In this document: positions 1 to 5,233 of the stretch, piece by piece
Layout of the letters: each line of letters begins with the position of its first letter
Numbering within the stretch: position 1 is the stretch's first letter
Assembly: GCA_022560555.1 (NCBI GenBank)
Contig: JADFSZ010000082.1
Location: forward strand, 1 to 7,718
DNA length: 7,718 nucleotides
Origin: PVC group bacterium
GTDB taxonomy: Bacteria > GCA-001730085 > JADFSZ01
Direction: 5' to 3'
The notes under the pieces: model-generated
The model's database searches: none
The model's input: only the letters and a program-made list of their open reading frames with translations
Told to the model about the DNA's origin: nothing
Made by a program: the position numbers and the translations under genes

Positions 1-10
1 GAAAAAATGG

Positions 11-39
11 ATTTTAAGTATAAATCTTAAATTTGTCAA
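11..39 (-). promoter_or_regulatory. sigma70-type promoter for a gene left of the window
   Basis: Reading leftward on the minus strand, a perfect -35 TTGACA (39 to 34) is followed after 17 bases by TAAAAT (16 to 11), one mismatch from the -10 consensus. It starts about ten bases beyond the stop codon of the site-2 protease gene, so the next leftward gene probably has its own promoter. That gene is outside the window, so this is supported only by hexamer match and spacing. Confidence 0.5.
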
Positions 40-49
40 TTTCTTAGGA

Positions 50-688
50 TTACCCGTGTGTCAAAATATATATCAGCAATTGATCATTGAGACCGAAACT
101 TCGCCACACAAAAGCTAAGGTCGGAAGAACAATCATCCCAATCACGTTTGTTGTCCAAGCCAAAAGAATAATGATAAAAATACCGTACCGCTCGAAGCGG
201 CTGTAAAACATGGCCTGCTTTCTCGGCAAAACCCCCATCACGATCCTGGATCCATCTAAAGGAGGAATAGGAATCAGATTGAAGACAGCTAAGATAATAT
301 TTACAAGGACAATAAGTCCCAAAACATAAATGGTCCCCGGGGCCATGGTTGTGAGGCCGAACTGAATCACAACGGAGGCAATAAATGCGATAATAAGATT
401 TGAAACAGGGCCAGCGGCAGCAATCCAGATCATATCTTTTTTTGGATTGCGTAAATTGTAAGGATTGATGGGAACCGGCTTTGCAATGGCAAACGCGGGC
501 CATCCCGCCATCAAACAAAACATAGGAAGAAGCACAGTCGTCAGCGGATCAATGTGCCTTAAAGGATTAAACGAAAGTCTTCCTAAGTCTTTTGCCGTAC
601 GGTCACCAAACTTTAGCGCTGTCCAGCCATGAGCGTATTCATGCACCACAGCCGACATCAGAAAAATCGGTAGAAATAACAATTTCAT
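50..688 (-). CDS. site-2 protease family (M50) integral membrane metalloprotease
   Basis: A small rhomboid-independent intramembrane zinc protease of the M50 group, about 212 residues, the usual length for the compact bacterial subfamily without a PDZ domain. The zinc motif HEYAH lies at residues 16-20 in the first membrane segment. The second signature, NLIPIPPLDG at 137-146, supplies the third metal ligand (Asp145). Hydrophobic stretches near 3-20, 50-68, 87-110, 120-140 and 168-192 fit a multi-pass inner-membrane protein. Family members cleave transmembrane segments of substrates such as anti-sigma factors; no substrate can be read here. The reading frame also has a GTG at 691, but GAGGA at 699-695 sits six bases from the ATG at 688 and only three from the GTG, so the ATG is preferred. 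A strong terminator lies just upstream, and I see no clear promoter of its own. The family call is secure; the role is unknown. Confidence 0.9.
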   Translation of the reverse strand: MKLLFLPIFLMSAVVHEYAHGWTALKFGDRTAKDLGRLSFNPLRHIDPLTTVLLPMFCLMAGWPAFAIAKPVPINPYNLRNPKKDMIWIAAAGPVSNLIIAFIASVVIQFGLTTMAPGTIYVLGLIVLVNIILAVFNLIPIPPLDGSRIVMGVLPRKQAMFYSRFERYGIFIIILLAWTTNVIGMIVLPTLAFVWRSFGLNDQLLIYILTHG

Positions 689-706
689 CACACATCCTCG
701 GCCAAC

Positions 707-739
707 AAAAAAATGGCAGGATCATGATGATCCTGCCAT
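707..739 (-). terminator. intrinsic terminator, perfect 12-bp stem with 3-base loop
   Basis: Bases 713-724 and 728-739 are perfect inverted repeats around a three-base loop. On the minus strand the stem is followed at once by seven T residues (713 to 707). It therefore terminates leftward transcription, most simply the small-protein operon to its right. It ends about eight bases before the Shine-Dalgarno of the site-2 protease gene, so it could also attenuate that gene. On the plus strand the stem is followed by a weaker, interrupted T-tract (742-750). Confidence 0.85.
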
Positions 740-750
740 GATTTCTTTTT

Positions 751-803
751 GAAAAAGATCCAAACTCATCAATTCATGACAATGGTTTTGTCTGGATCTT
801 TTC
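751..803 (-). repeat. imperfect inverted repeat at the 3' end of the small-protein operon
   Basis: Bases 751-765 and 790-803 are complementary over 14 pairs, with one bulged base and one G-U pair on the minus-strand RNA. The loop of about 24 bases contains the stop codon of the 44-residue reading frame. It sits just before the strong terminator, so the transcript end would carry two successive hairpins. It could protect the 3' end or assist termination; no function is shown. Confidence 0.4.
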
Positions 804-908
804 ATTTCGCTTTTCCTGGCATTTCTTCAAGACCTTGAAGAATTGGACATTAGCGGAACAAAATTCCGCTTTTTCGGAAAAACGTGACTCTTTTTTTCGT
901 ATTTTCAT
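774..908 (-). CDS. small basic protein of 44 residues, unknown function
   Basis: An unbroken reading frame of 44 codons begins MKIRKKESRF and ends at TGA (776-774). It starts three bases after the stop of the 70-residue gene and ends before the shared terminator, which is what a second gene in a small operon would look like. The product is lysine- and arginine-rich (about 13 basic against 5 acidic residues) with cysteines at 17 and 30; there is no signal peptide or membrane segment. The only ribosome-site candidate is a weak AGG about nine bases before the ATG, so expression would rely on translational coupling. I recognise no family. The alternative is a structured 3' untranslated region, since the frame contains a 7-bp hairpin at 852-870. 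Confidence 0.35.
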   Translation of the reverse strand: MKIRKKESRFSEKAEFCSANVQFFKVLKKCQEKRNEKIQTKPLS

Positions 909-911
909 AGA

Positions 912-1124
912 TTATACCTGCGCTTCGAGAATCTCTTCTCTGTTTCTTTTTCCACTCAAATAATCCATCTTGTCTATACATCGGACTATGACAAAATTTT
1001 TGGAATGAGATTTAACTTTGCAGTCACTCTCAAGATCGCATTCCGCACACTGGCTTTTTAATTCAAGTAACGGTTTCTCAGCTTCTTGTGCTGTTTCTGG
1101 CTCTTGTGTTGTCTCTTCAGTCAA
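912..1124 (-). CDS. small cysteine-rich protein of 70 residues, possible metal-binding knuckle
   Basis: I place the start at TTG 1124, because GAAGGAG (1138-1132) lies exactly seven bases upstream. The longer frame from GTG 1145 begins inside another Shine-Dalgarno-like sequence, GGAGGTGATC. The product has an acidic, Glu/Thr-rich amino end (residues 1-21), then CAEC at 26-29, Cys35, His40 and Cys49, then a charged helix-like tail rich in Glu, Arg and Lys. The CxxC-x5-C spacing with a later His and Cys suggests a small zinc or iron-sulfur site, but this is inference; I recognise no named family. No signal peptide or membrane segment is visible, so it is probably cytoplasmic. It is transcribed from a near-consensus promoter at 1190-1218 and is probably co-transcribed with the 44-residue frame that follows after three bases. 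Confidence 0.7.
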   Translation of the reverse strand: MTEETTQEPETAQEAEKPLLELKSQCAECDLESDCKVKSHSKNFVIVRCIDKMDYLSGKRNREEILEAQV

Positions 1125-1131
1125 TGTGTAA

Positions 1132-1149
1132 CTCCTTCGGATCACCTCC
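1132..1149 (-). promoter_or_regulatory. double Shine-Dalgarno before the TTG start
   Basis: Two ribosome-binding sequences lie in tandem on the minus strand. GGAGGTGATC (1149-1140) matches the full extended complement of the 16S rRNA 3' end. GAAGGAG (1138-1132) is seven bases from TTG 1124. Only the second is correctly spaced for the gene; the first lies 15 bases from the TTG. The second site is what decides the start call. Confidence 0.65.
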
Positions 1150-1152
1150 GAG

Positions 1153-1168
1153 TCGTTATATCGTTATA
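1153..1168. repeat. tandem 8-base direct repeat in the leader
   Basis: TCGTTATA occurs twice in direct tandem (1153-1160, 1161-1168), followed by TC. It lies in the transcribed leader of the 70-residue gene and just upstream of the plus-strand promoter for the secreted-protein gene. It is short and could be chance, but its position would suit a regulator-binding site. Confidence 0.3.
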
Positions 1169-1173
1169 TCAGA

Positions 1174-1202
1174 TTCCCAGGGAGGAAGTATTATAGTATA
1201 CT
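1174..1202 (+). promoter_or_regulatory. candidate promoter giving a leaderless start at 1210
   Basis: TTCCCA (1174-1179, four of six matches) and TATACT (1197-1202, five of six) are separated by 17 bases. The expected transcription start, seven or eight bases after the -10, falls on or beside the ATG at 1210. No Shine-Dalgarno is properly spaced before that ATG (GGAGG at 1181-1185 is 24 bases away), so a leaderless mRNA is the simplest reading. The site interlocks with the divergent promoter at 1190-1218. Confidence 0.4.
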
Positions 1203-1218
1203 TGGATATATGTGGCAA
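1190..1218 (-). promoter_or_regulatory. near-consensus sigma70 promoter for the small-protein operon
   Basis: On the minus strand TTGCCA (1218-1213) and a perfect TATAAT (1195-1190) are separated by exactly 17 bases. Transcription would start near 1183, giving a leader of about 59 bases before TTG 1124. The -10 is one base from the -10 of the opposing plus-strand promoter, with an 8-base palindrome AGTATACT (1195-1202) at the join. Confidence 0.75.
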
Positions 1219-1605
1219 GAGACATTTAGCTATTATCCAAGGGTCCTTGGAGGCATCCTCCTTGGGCTCATATCCCTAACCTTAGGGACATTAGCCCCAA
1301 AAGCCCTTGAAGCCGCCAGCGCAGTAGAATTGGCCCCATTCATCGGCTACGAAATCAGTGATGCCACATCGTATAAAGGAATTTTTAAGGGGTCCCTCAT
1401 AGGCGATCGCATCAAACTCAAGAATAAAATGGAATTTGAATTTACCAGTTATGCTCAAGGATTCTCTATAGATCCTCAAGTCGTGATTCTCAGAAAAGAC
1501 CTGTCGTTTGAAAGCCTACTGGATTCAAATACGGCCTATGCGGATTTCACTCTTTATCAGCTCATCATCGGGGAGCAAATCTATCCTGTGATCCGCATTA
1601 AATAA
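1210..1605 (+). CDS. small exported protein of 131 residues, unknown function
   Basis: The protein has an amino-terminal export signal: a hydrophobic stretch at residues 13-29 (rich in Leu, Ile and Gly), then a polar region ending in AASA at 35-38, a plausible signal-peptidase site. The mature part of about 93 residues shows alternating hydrophobic and charged residues that suggest a small beta-rich domain, with no cysteines. I recognise no family. The only in-frame ATG upstream of the signal is 1210; it lacks a usable Shine-Dalgarno and coincides with a predicted transcription start. The stop is one base away from the stop of the convergent FecR-domain gene. The export signal and absence of stops over 130 codons support a real gene, but the start is less certain than the frame. 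Confidence 0.65.
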   Translation: MWQETFSYYPRVLGGILLGLISLTLGTLAPKALEAASAVELAPFIGYEISDATSYKGIFKGSLIGDRIKLKNKMEFEFTSYAQGFSIDPQVVILRKDLSFESLLDSNTAYADFTLYQLIIGEQIYPVIRIK

Positions 1606-1606
1606 A

Positions 1607-3436
1607 TTAGTCTTGAGCAATGGGCGAACGGAGGTAAGGCACAAAAAGCTCGGGGGTAATAATATTGTCAATATGACGACCATCAGGAATATTACTGCTT
1701 ATGAGGTCCAGTTCCAGATTGAGCTCTGTTCCAGAGCCAAGATAAAGTCCAAGCGCATCAAAAACATCCGCCGATGATCCAAACTCCGGAAAAATCCCCT
1801 CCGGACTCTGAACCTCACCAAGATCGTTGATTAAATATAGTTTCGCGACGTAGAATTGAGCTTGAGGAACATCCCCTCTGTTGTCAATAACCCCAAAGGA
1901 TAGAACATAGGACTGATCTTTTGTAAACGCTGTATCCACAGCAAGGGGGTTGTCTATATCAAAATCCGTTCCGTTCACATTCACACTTCGCCCTGTTACA
2001 TCCTGATACCAGAACGCTTCATTGGGAGTAAGAGCACTATATTCGCGGCCAAACGATGCTGTATCATTCATAGGGCTTTGCATGATAAGTTTTGTGTCCA
2101 CAGGGTAAATATCCGGTTGATTCACGTATTGGATCGCGTGAACGTCCGAAGCGGCCAGAATATTGCTCCAGGGGAGCGATTTCAGATCAACACCGTTTAA
2201 GGATTGATTGAAATTTGTCTCCAGGATGATGGATCCAATTCCGGCATCGGGCCCCGCTTCGTCACGGCGCTGTGTCAGAGCAACCACCTGAACTTGATTC
2301 CCGTTTTGAAAGACATATTCTTTGCTTCTCACCCAGTTTCCAAACCGGTCAAGCAGAGTTTTACCGGTTTCAAAATCCTGACGCTGTTCGAGAACACCAT
2401 CGAGATGGGCCAAAGCATCCACCTCTAAAATGCCTAGGAGCTCCTGTCTCAATGCATTACGCTCATCCGTATGGCTGGGCAGCCAGAAACATTTATCGAA
2501 CGGAAACGCGTCTTCAGTATCCAGAAAACCGTCCCCATCAGAGTCAGTGTTGTTGTCATTCCGATCATCATTCGTTTGATCATCAACACCCAAATCCTCA
2601 AGAACCTGAGTGACAAAATTCTCTACCTCTTGGGATTGGTTTTGGCTTTGTACGGCGGCTTCATACCCTCCTCGCCACTTTTGCATCTGCTCTTCCGAGA
2701 TATCTTCGGGAGTCGTTATAGATCCGTCTGCCCCCGTTTGACTGATTTGTCCGCTCTTAATCAGCTCAAAGATACCTGTTATGAGGGATTCAAACGTCAC
2801 TTCACCTTGATCGACAAAAATTTGTGTAATAATTTCCGCGCTCGTTAACGCATAAGCTTCACGTATTCCAAAGAGATTAGACAGGCCAATGACGGAGTTT
2901 TTGATGATAGACTGAATGGCCCCTTGATCCAAAGAGGAAACCTCAACTCCCTCTCCTTCTGTCTCATTGGGATTAGGTCTGCTGACTTTCAAATAGAACA
3001 CGGTCCCGCGCACACCCGCAACAGCGGTAGGAGTCTGAATCTGAAAGGAGTCCTTGTCGCGCTTCAACTTCTTAACGCGGGCCATAAGGTCCCCATAATT
3101 TAGAGTCACTTTGATTTTGAATGTTTGATCTTCGCTGAGAAGACTTTGATCGAGAACTAGAGAGGATTGGGCTTTCACATAAATGCGGCTGTCATTGGCA
3201 AAGATAATCTCCGCAAACCCTTTCGCACCGGTTTTAATTTGATCGCCTTCGTTGATCCTGAGCCCAGAATCGGCAGGAACCCAGGCGGATTCTCCGGATC
3301 GCAGGATTTGGGCATCTCCCCTCACTTCACCAAGCTTGGCTTCAAAGGACGACTCAGCCCACAAGGAAGACACGGCTAAAGGGATAAAAATAGCCGTAAC
3401 AGTCCAGCACAGAAATAAGTTTCGCAAGGTTTTCAT
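1607..3436 (-). CDS. secreted FecR-domain protein with a calcium-binding-type repeat
   Basis: A 609-residue exported protein. Residues 1-27 form a signal peptide ending SLWA. Residues 35-150 match the FecR domain (PF04773 type): a small beta-rich segment with GEVRGDAQILR, then GDQIKTGAKGFAEIIFANDS, and the signature TPTAVAGVRGTVF at 135-147. The classical FecR amino-terminal cytoplasmic region and membrane helix are absent, so this is the freestanding exported type, not a TonB-linked anti-sigma factor. After a Gln/Asn-rich linker (262-296), DSDGDGFLDTEDAFPFD at 298-314 is a thrombospondin type 3-like calcium loop. The remaining 290 residues are acidic and beta-prone, with no family I recognise. 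Such proteins are often found in clusters with CHASE2 sensors and outer-membrane barrels, both present here. The gene has its own strong promoter but only a weak Shine-Dalgarno. Confidence 0.85.
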   Translation of the reverse strand: MKTLRNLFLCWTVTAIFIPLAVSSLWAESSFEAKLGEVRGDAQILRSGESAWVPADSGLRINEGDQIKTGAKGFAEIIFANDSRIYVKAQSSLVLDQSLLSEDQTFKIKVTLNYGDLMARVKKLKRDKDSFQIQTPTAVAGVRGTVFYLKVSRPNPNETEGEGVEVSSLDQGAIQSIIKNSVIGLSNLFGIREAYALTSAEIITQIFVDQGEVTFESLITGIFELIKSGQISQTGADGSITTPEDISEEQMQKWRGGYEAAVQSQNQSQEVENFVTQVLEDLGVDDQTNDDRNDNNTDSDGDGFLDTEDAFPFDKCFWLPSHTDERNALRQELLGILEVDALAHLDGVLEQRQDFETGKTLLDRFGNWVRSKEYVFQNGNQVQVVALTQRRDEAGPDAGIGSIILETNFNQSLNGVDLKSLPWSNILAASDVHAIQYVNQPDIYPVDTKLIMQSPMNDTASFGREYSALTPNEAFWYQDVTGRSVNVNGTDFDIDNPLAVDTAFTKDQSYVLSFGVIDNRGDVPQAQFYVAKLYLINDLGEVQSPEGIFPEFGSSADVFDALGLYLGSGTELNLELDLISSNIPDGRHIDNIITPELFVPYLRSPIAQD

Positions 3437-3498
3437 TTACGTAATTTTTAAAATCCAACCTATCGCTTTGTAGATTATCCGGAAGAGAGAATGTATTT

Positions 3499-3528
3499 AT
3501 TATACGTTGAAAGCCATGGACTTGTCAA
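3499..3528 (-). promoter_or_regulatory. consensus sigma70 promoter for the FecR-domain gene
   Basis: On the minus strand TTGACA (3528-3523) and TATAAT (3504-3499), both perfect, are separated by 18 bases. Transcription should start near 3492, about 56 bases before the ATG at 3436. This is the strongest promoter in the window by consensus match. Confidence 0.8.
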
Positions 3529-3643
3529 AATGATTCTATGGGAACCAAGCCAAGTTTTTTGAAATTTATGGGACGCTTTGTACAATCGTAAGTAGCTTGT
3601 AAAATTAATATTGTGCTAATTTGGATCCTGTCCCTCTTCTCAT

Positions 3644-3665
3644 TTCAGGCTCCAGGATACCTGAA
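3644..3665. repeat. inverted repeat just upstream of the beta-barrel gene promoter
   Basis: TTCAGG (3644-3649) and CCTGAA (3660-3665) form a perfect 6-base inverted repeat with a 10-base spacer, ending six bases before the -35 of the plus-strand promoter. The layout resembles an activator site, but the arms are short and this may be chance. Confidence 0.25.
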
Positions 3666-3671
3666 TTTCAT

Positions 3672-3699
3672 TTGACATGCCGCTTAGATTTGGTATATT
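3672..3699 (+). promoter_or_regulatory. sigma70 promoter for the beta-barrel gene
   Basis: A perfect -35 TTGACA (3672-3677) is followed after 16 bases by TATATT (3694-3699), one mismatch from consensus. The predicted start is near 3706, about 54 bases before the ATG at 3760. Confidence 0.7.
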
Positions 3700-3759
3700 T
3701 CAAGATCAAGTTCACGAGCATCTCACCCTTCTTTACCCACAAAGATCAAAGTGGTGGAC

Positions 3760-5121
3760 ATGGCCAAGCTAAACCAGAGTAAGCGGATTACATTTTTTAT
3801 CATTTTATGTGCGTCTCTTATGGTTTCTTCCGGTCATGCTGCTGAGGAGTATATCTACGACCCTCTCGATGAACGACAAGAACTTGGGGACAGGAGACCT
3901 TTGACCGGTCTTCAAGAACTTACCCCGCTCCCACGGACAGACCTCCCCCAAGTTGATGATAAGGGAATCCGGATTATCCCTCTTGTGGATTTTTCGGCGA
4001 TGGGAACATTTTCTCATGTGAACGATGCGGGAAGCTCCTACGGCTTTGATATTAACGGTTTATTTTCCCCTGTTATCAAGATCGATGACAAAAAGTATAT
4101 CATCCCCTATTACAGCGGAAGTTTCTCCGAAGTTCGTCAAATTGTGACGGAAGAAGAGGGAGGGCGCCTGACGGATATCATCTCCAATCACAACACGAGT
4201 CTTGAATACAAACATGTCGCAAATCGGAACTGGATCTACCGCTACAAAGCTTTGTCCCGTGTACATTTGGTTAAAGAAAACAATTTTGATTGGGGAGACG
4301 GGCTTTATGACTACTGGGACGCCGGGGGCGGGGCCAGCGTTGAATACTTTTTCGAAAATACTAACACGTCTAAAAACTCCGTCACCATCGGAGGAGAAAT
4401 CTATCACAGAACATATCCGAATTTTCAAAGTTTGATCTCTCTTTCAACCCTGACGGCCCCGGAGACAAATGTAAAAGATTATGTGGGATACCGCTCCGTA
4501 CTCCGGTATAACTATCGCAAAAAGGGCTTCGCCGTCAAAGCCGTTTACGCGCCTGTTTACAAGGACTTTGACGATAAAAAAGTGATCACATCAAGTGCTG
4601 TCCTCGGCAGTGACACAAGGCAAGACTGGTATCATTTTGCTTCAATCGATGTCACGCACTTTCCCGAAAATTGGACATTCGGTTATAATCTACTGTCGAC
4701 TTTTCAATACAACAAGAGCAACCAGAATTTCAATGACTCCCTTGGCACTTTGGGTATTGGCGATGATGTTTTTACCTCAAATTACTTTAGCTACTGGGCC
4801 TTTACGGTAAATCCCAGCATCATTATTCCCATCCGGCTTGAGAATGAACGCACAGCAATAGTGATTGTAGGCTATGAATATTTGTTCAGGAACTACGAGA
4901 GTCGTAATGTTCAGACCGGTGGGGGGATTTACACGACGGAAAAGCAGGAAGATCAGTCCCACACAATCCAGCTTCATACGTCTTATCCGATTACGGACAG
5001 TATATCCGCCATCCTTTTAGCCAGATATTCTTTTGTCAGCTCTAATCAGGAATTCGAAACATTCTACAGGTATTCTTATGATGCTTTGTACGCGGCGGCA
5101 GGTTTGCGTTTTCAATACTGA
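3760..5121 (+). CDS. probable outer-membrane beta-barrel protein
   Basis: A 453-residue exported protein. Residues 1-28 form a signal peptide (basic KRITFF, hydrophobic core, cleavage near GHAA). A Pro/Asp-rich linker (about 30-68) leads into a long region of alternating hydrophobic and polar residues rich in Tyr, Phe, Asn and Ser, typical of membrane beta strands with polar loops. The chain ends GLRFQY, with the carboxy-terminal aromatic residue expected of substrates of the barrel-assembly machinery. I cannot assign it to a named porin or transporter family. The frame also allows GTG starts at 3751 and 3754; the ATG at 3760 gives a normal signal peptide, but none of the three has a strong Shine-Dalgarno. 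It is divergent from the FecR-domain gene and convergent with the peptidase gene. A surface or secretion-pore role is inference. Confidence 0.8.
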   Translation: MAKLNQSKRITFFIILCASLMVSSGHAAEEYIYDPLDERQELGDRRPLTGLQELTPLPRTDLPQVDDKGIRIIPLVDFSAMGTFSHVNDAGSSYGFDINGLFSPVIKIDDKKYIIPYYSGSFSEVRQIVTEEEGGRLTDIISNHNTSLEYKHVANRNWIYRYKALSRVHLVKENNFDWGDGLYDYWDAGGGASVEYFFENTNTSKNSVTIGGEIYHRTYPNFQSLISLSTLTAPETNVKDYVGYRSVLRYNYRKKGFAVKAVYAPVYKDFDDKKVITSSAVLGSDTRQDWYHFASIDVTHFPENWTFGYNLLSTFQYNKSNQNFNDSLGTLGIGDDVFTSNYFSYWAFTVNPSIIIPIRLENERTAIVIVGYEYLFRNYESRNVQTGGGIYTTEKQEDQSHTIQLHTSYPITDSISAILLARYSFVSSNQEFETFYRYSYDALYAAAGLRFQY

Positions 5122-5129
5122 TTACAGGC

Positions 5130-5217
5130 AAAAAAAGCTATGAGTGGGAAGCCATTTACTTGTCAGGCCTCCTCCTTGAAAGTTACCTTTGACACCTAAC
5201 AACTTCCCACTCACAGC
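5130..5217 (-). terminator. large intrinsic terminator behind the peptidase gene
   Basis: Bases 5137-5151 and 5203-5217 pair over 15 positions on the minus-strand RNA (one G-U pair), followed directly by seven T residues (5136-5130). On the plus strand the same position is an A-C mismatch and there is no T-run, so the element acts leftward, for the peptidase gene ending at 5234. The loop is unusually long, 51 bases, but holds nested pairing: TGTCA with TGACA (5194-5190 with 5165-5161) and, inside it, AAAG-GTAA-CTTT. Confidence 0.7.
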
Positions 5218-5233
5218 GACATGCTCTCAACCC

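Larger units (their letters stand above)
3437..3759. other. divergent intergenic region between FecR-domain and beta-barrel genes
   Basis: This gap holds two outward-facing promoters (3499-3528 minus, 3672-3699 plus) about 140 bases apart. Between them is AT-rich DNA with one short inverted repeat (3644-3665). The minus leader is about 56 bases and the plus leader about 54 bases. I see no reading frame, riboswitch or RNA gene. The spacing would allow common control by one regulator, though no operator is obvious beyond the inverted repeat. Confidence 0.6.

Noticed and set aside
84-518. 144-codon frame overlapping the site-2 protease gene
   Set aside because: It lies within the protease gene in another frame, has an unnatural composition and no domain; it is a shadow of the M50 gene.
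911-916. TATAAT on the minus strand at the stop of the 70-residue gene
   Set aside because: Perfect -10 hexamer, but no acceptable -35 at 16-18 bases, and it is explained by the codons GTA-TAA-TC at the gene end.
1088-1279. 63-codon plus-strand frame
   Set aside because: It runs antisense through the start of the 70-residue gene and across the interlocked promoters; no ribosome site and no recognisable domain.
2204-2848. Several plus-strand frames inside the FecR-domain gene
   Set aside because: All are antisense to a well-supported gene and show no signal, motif or ribosome site.
4060-4428. 122-codon minus-strand frame inside the beta-barrel gene
   Set aside because: Antisense to a gene with signal peptide and barrel-type composition; no independent support.
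5142-5200. 19-codon plus-strand frame inside the long-loop terminator
   Set aside because: No ribosome site, and the sequence is explained by the inverted repeat.
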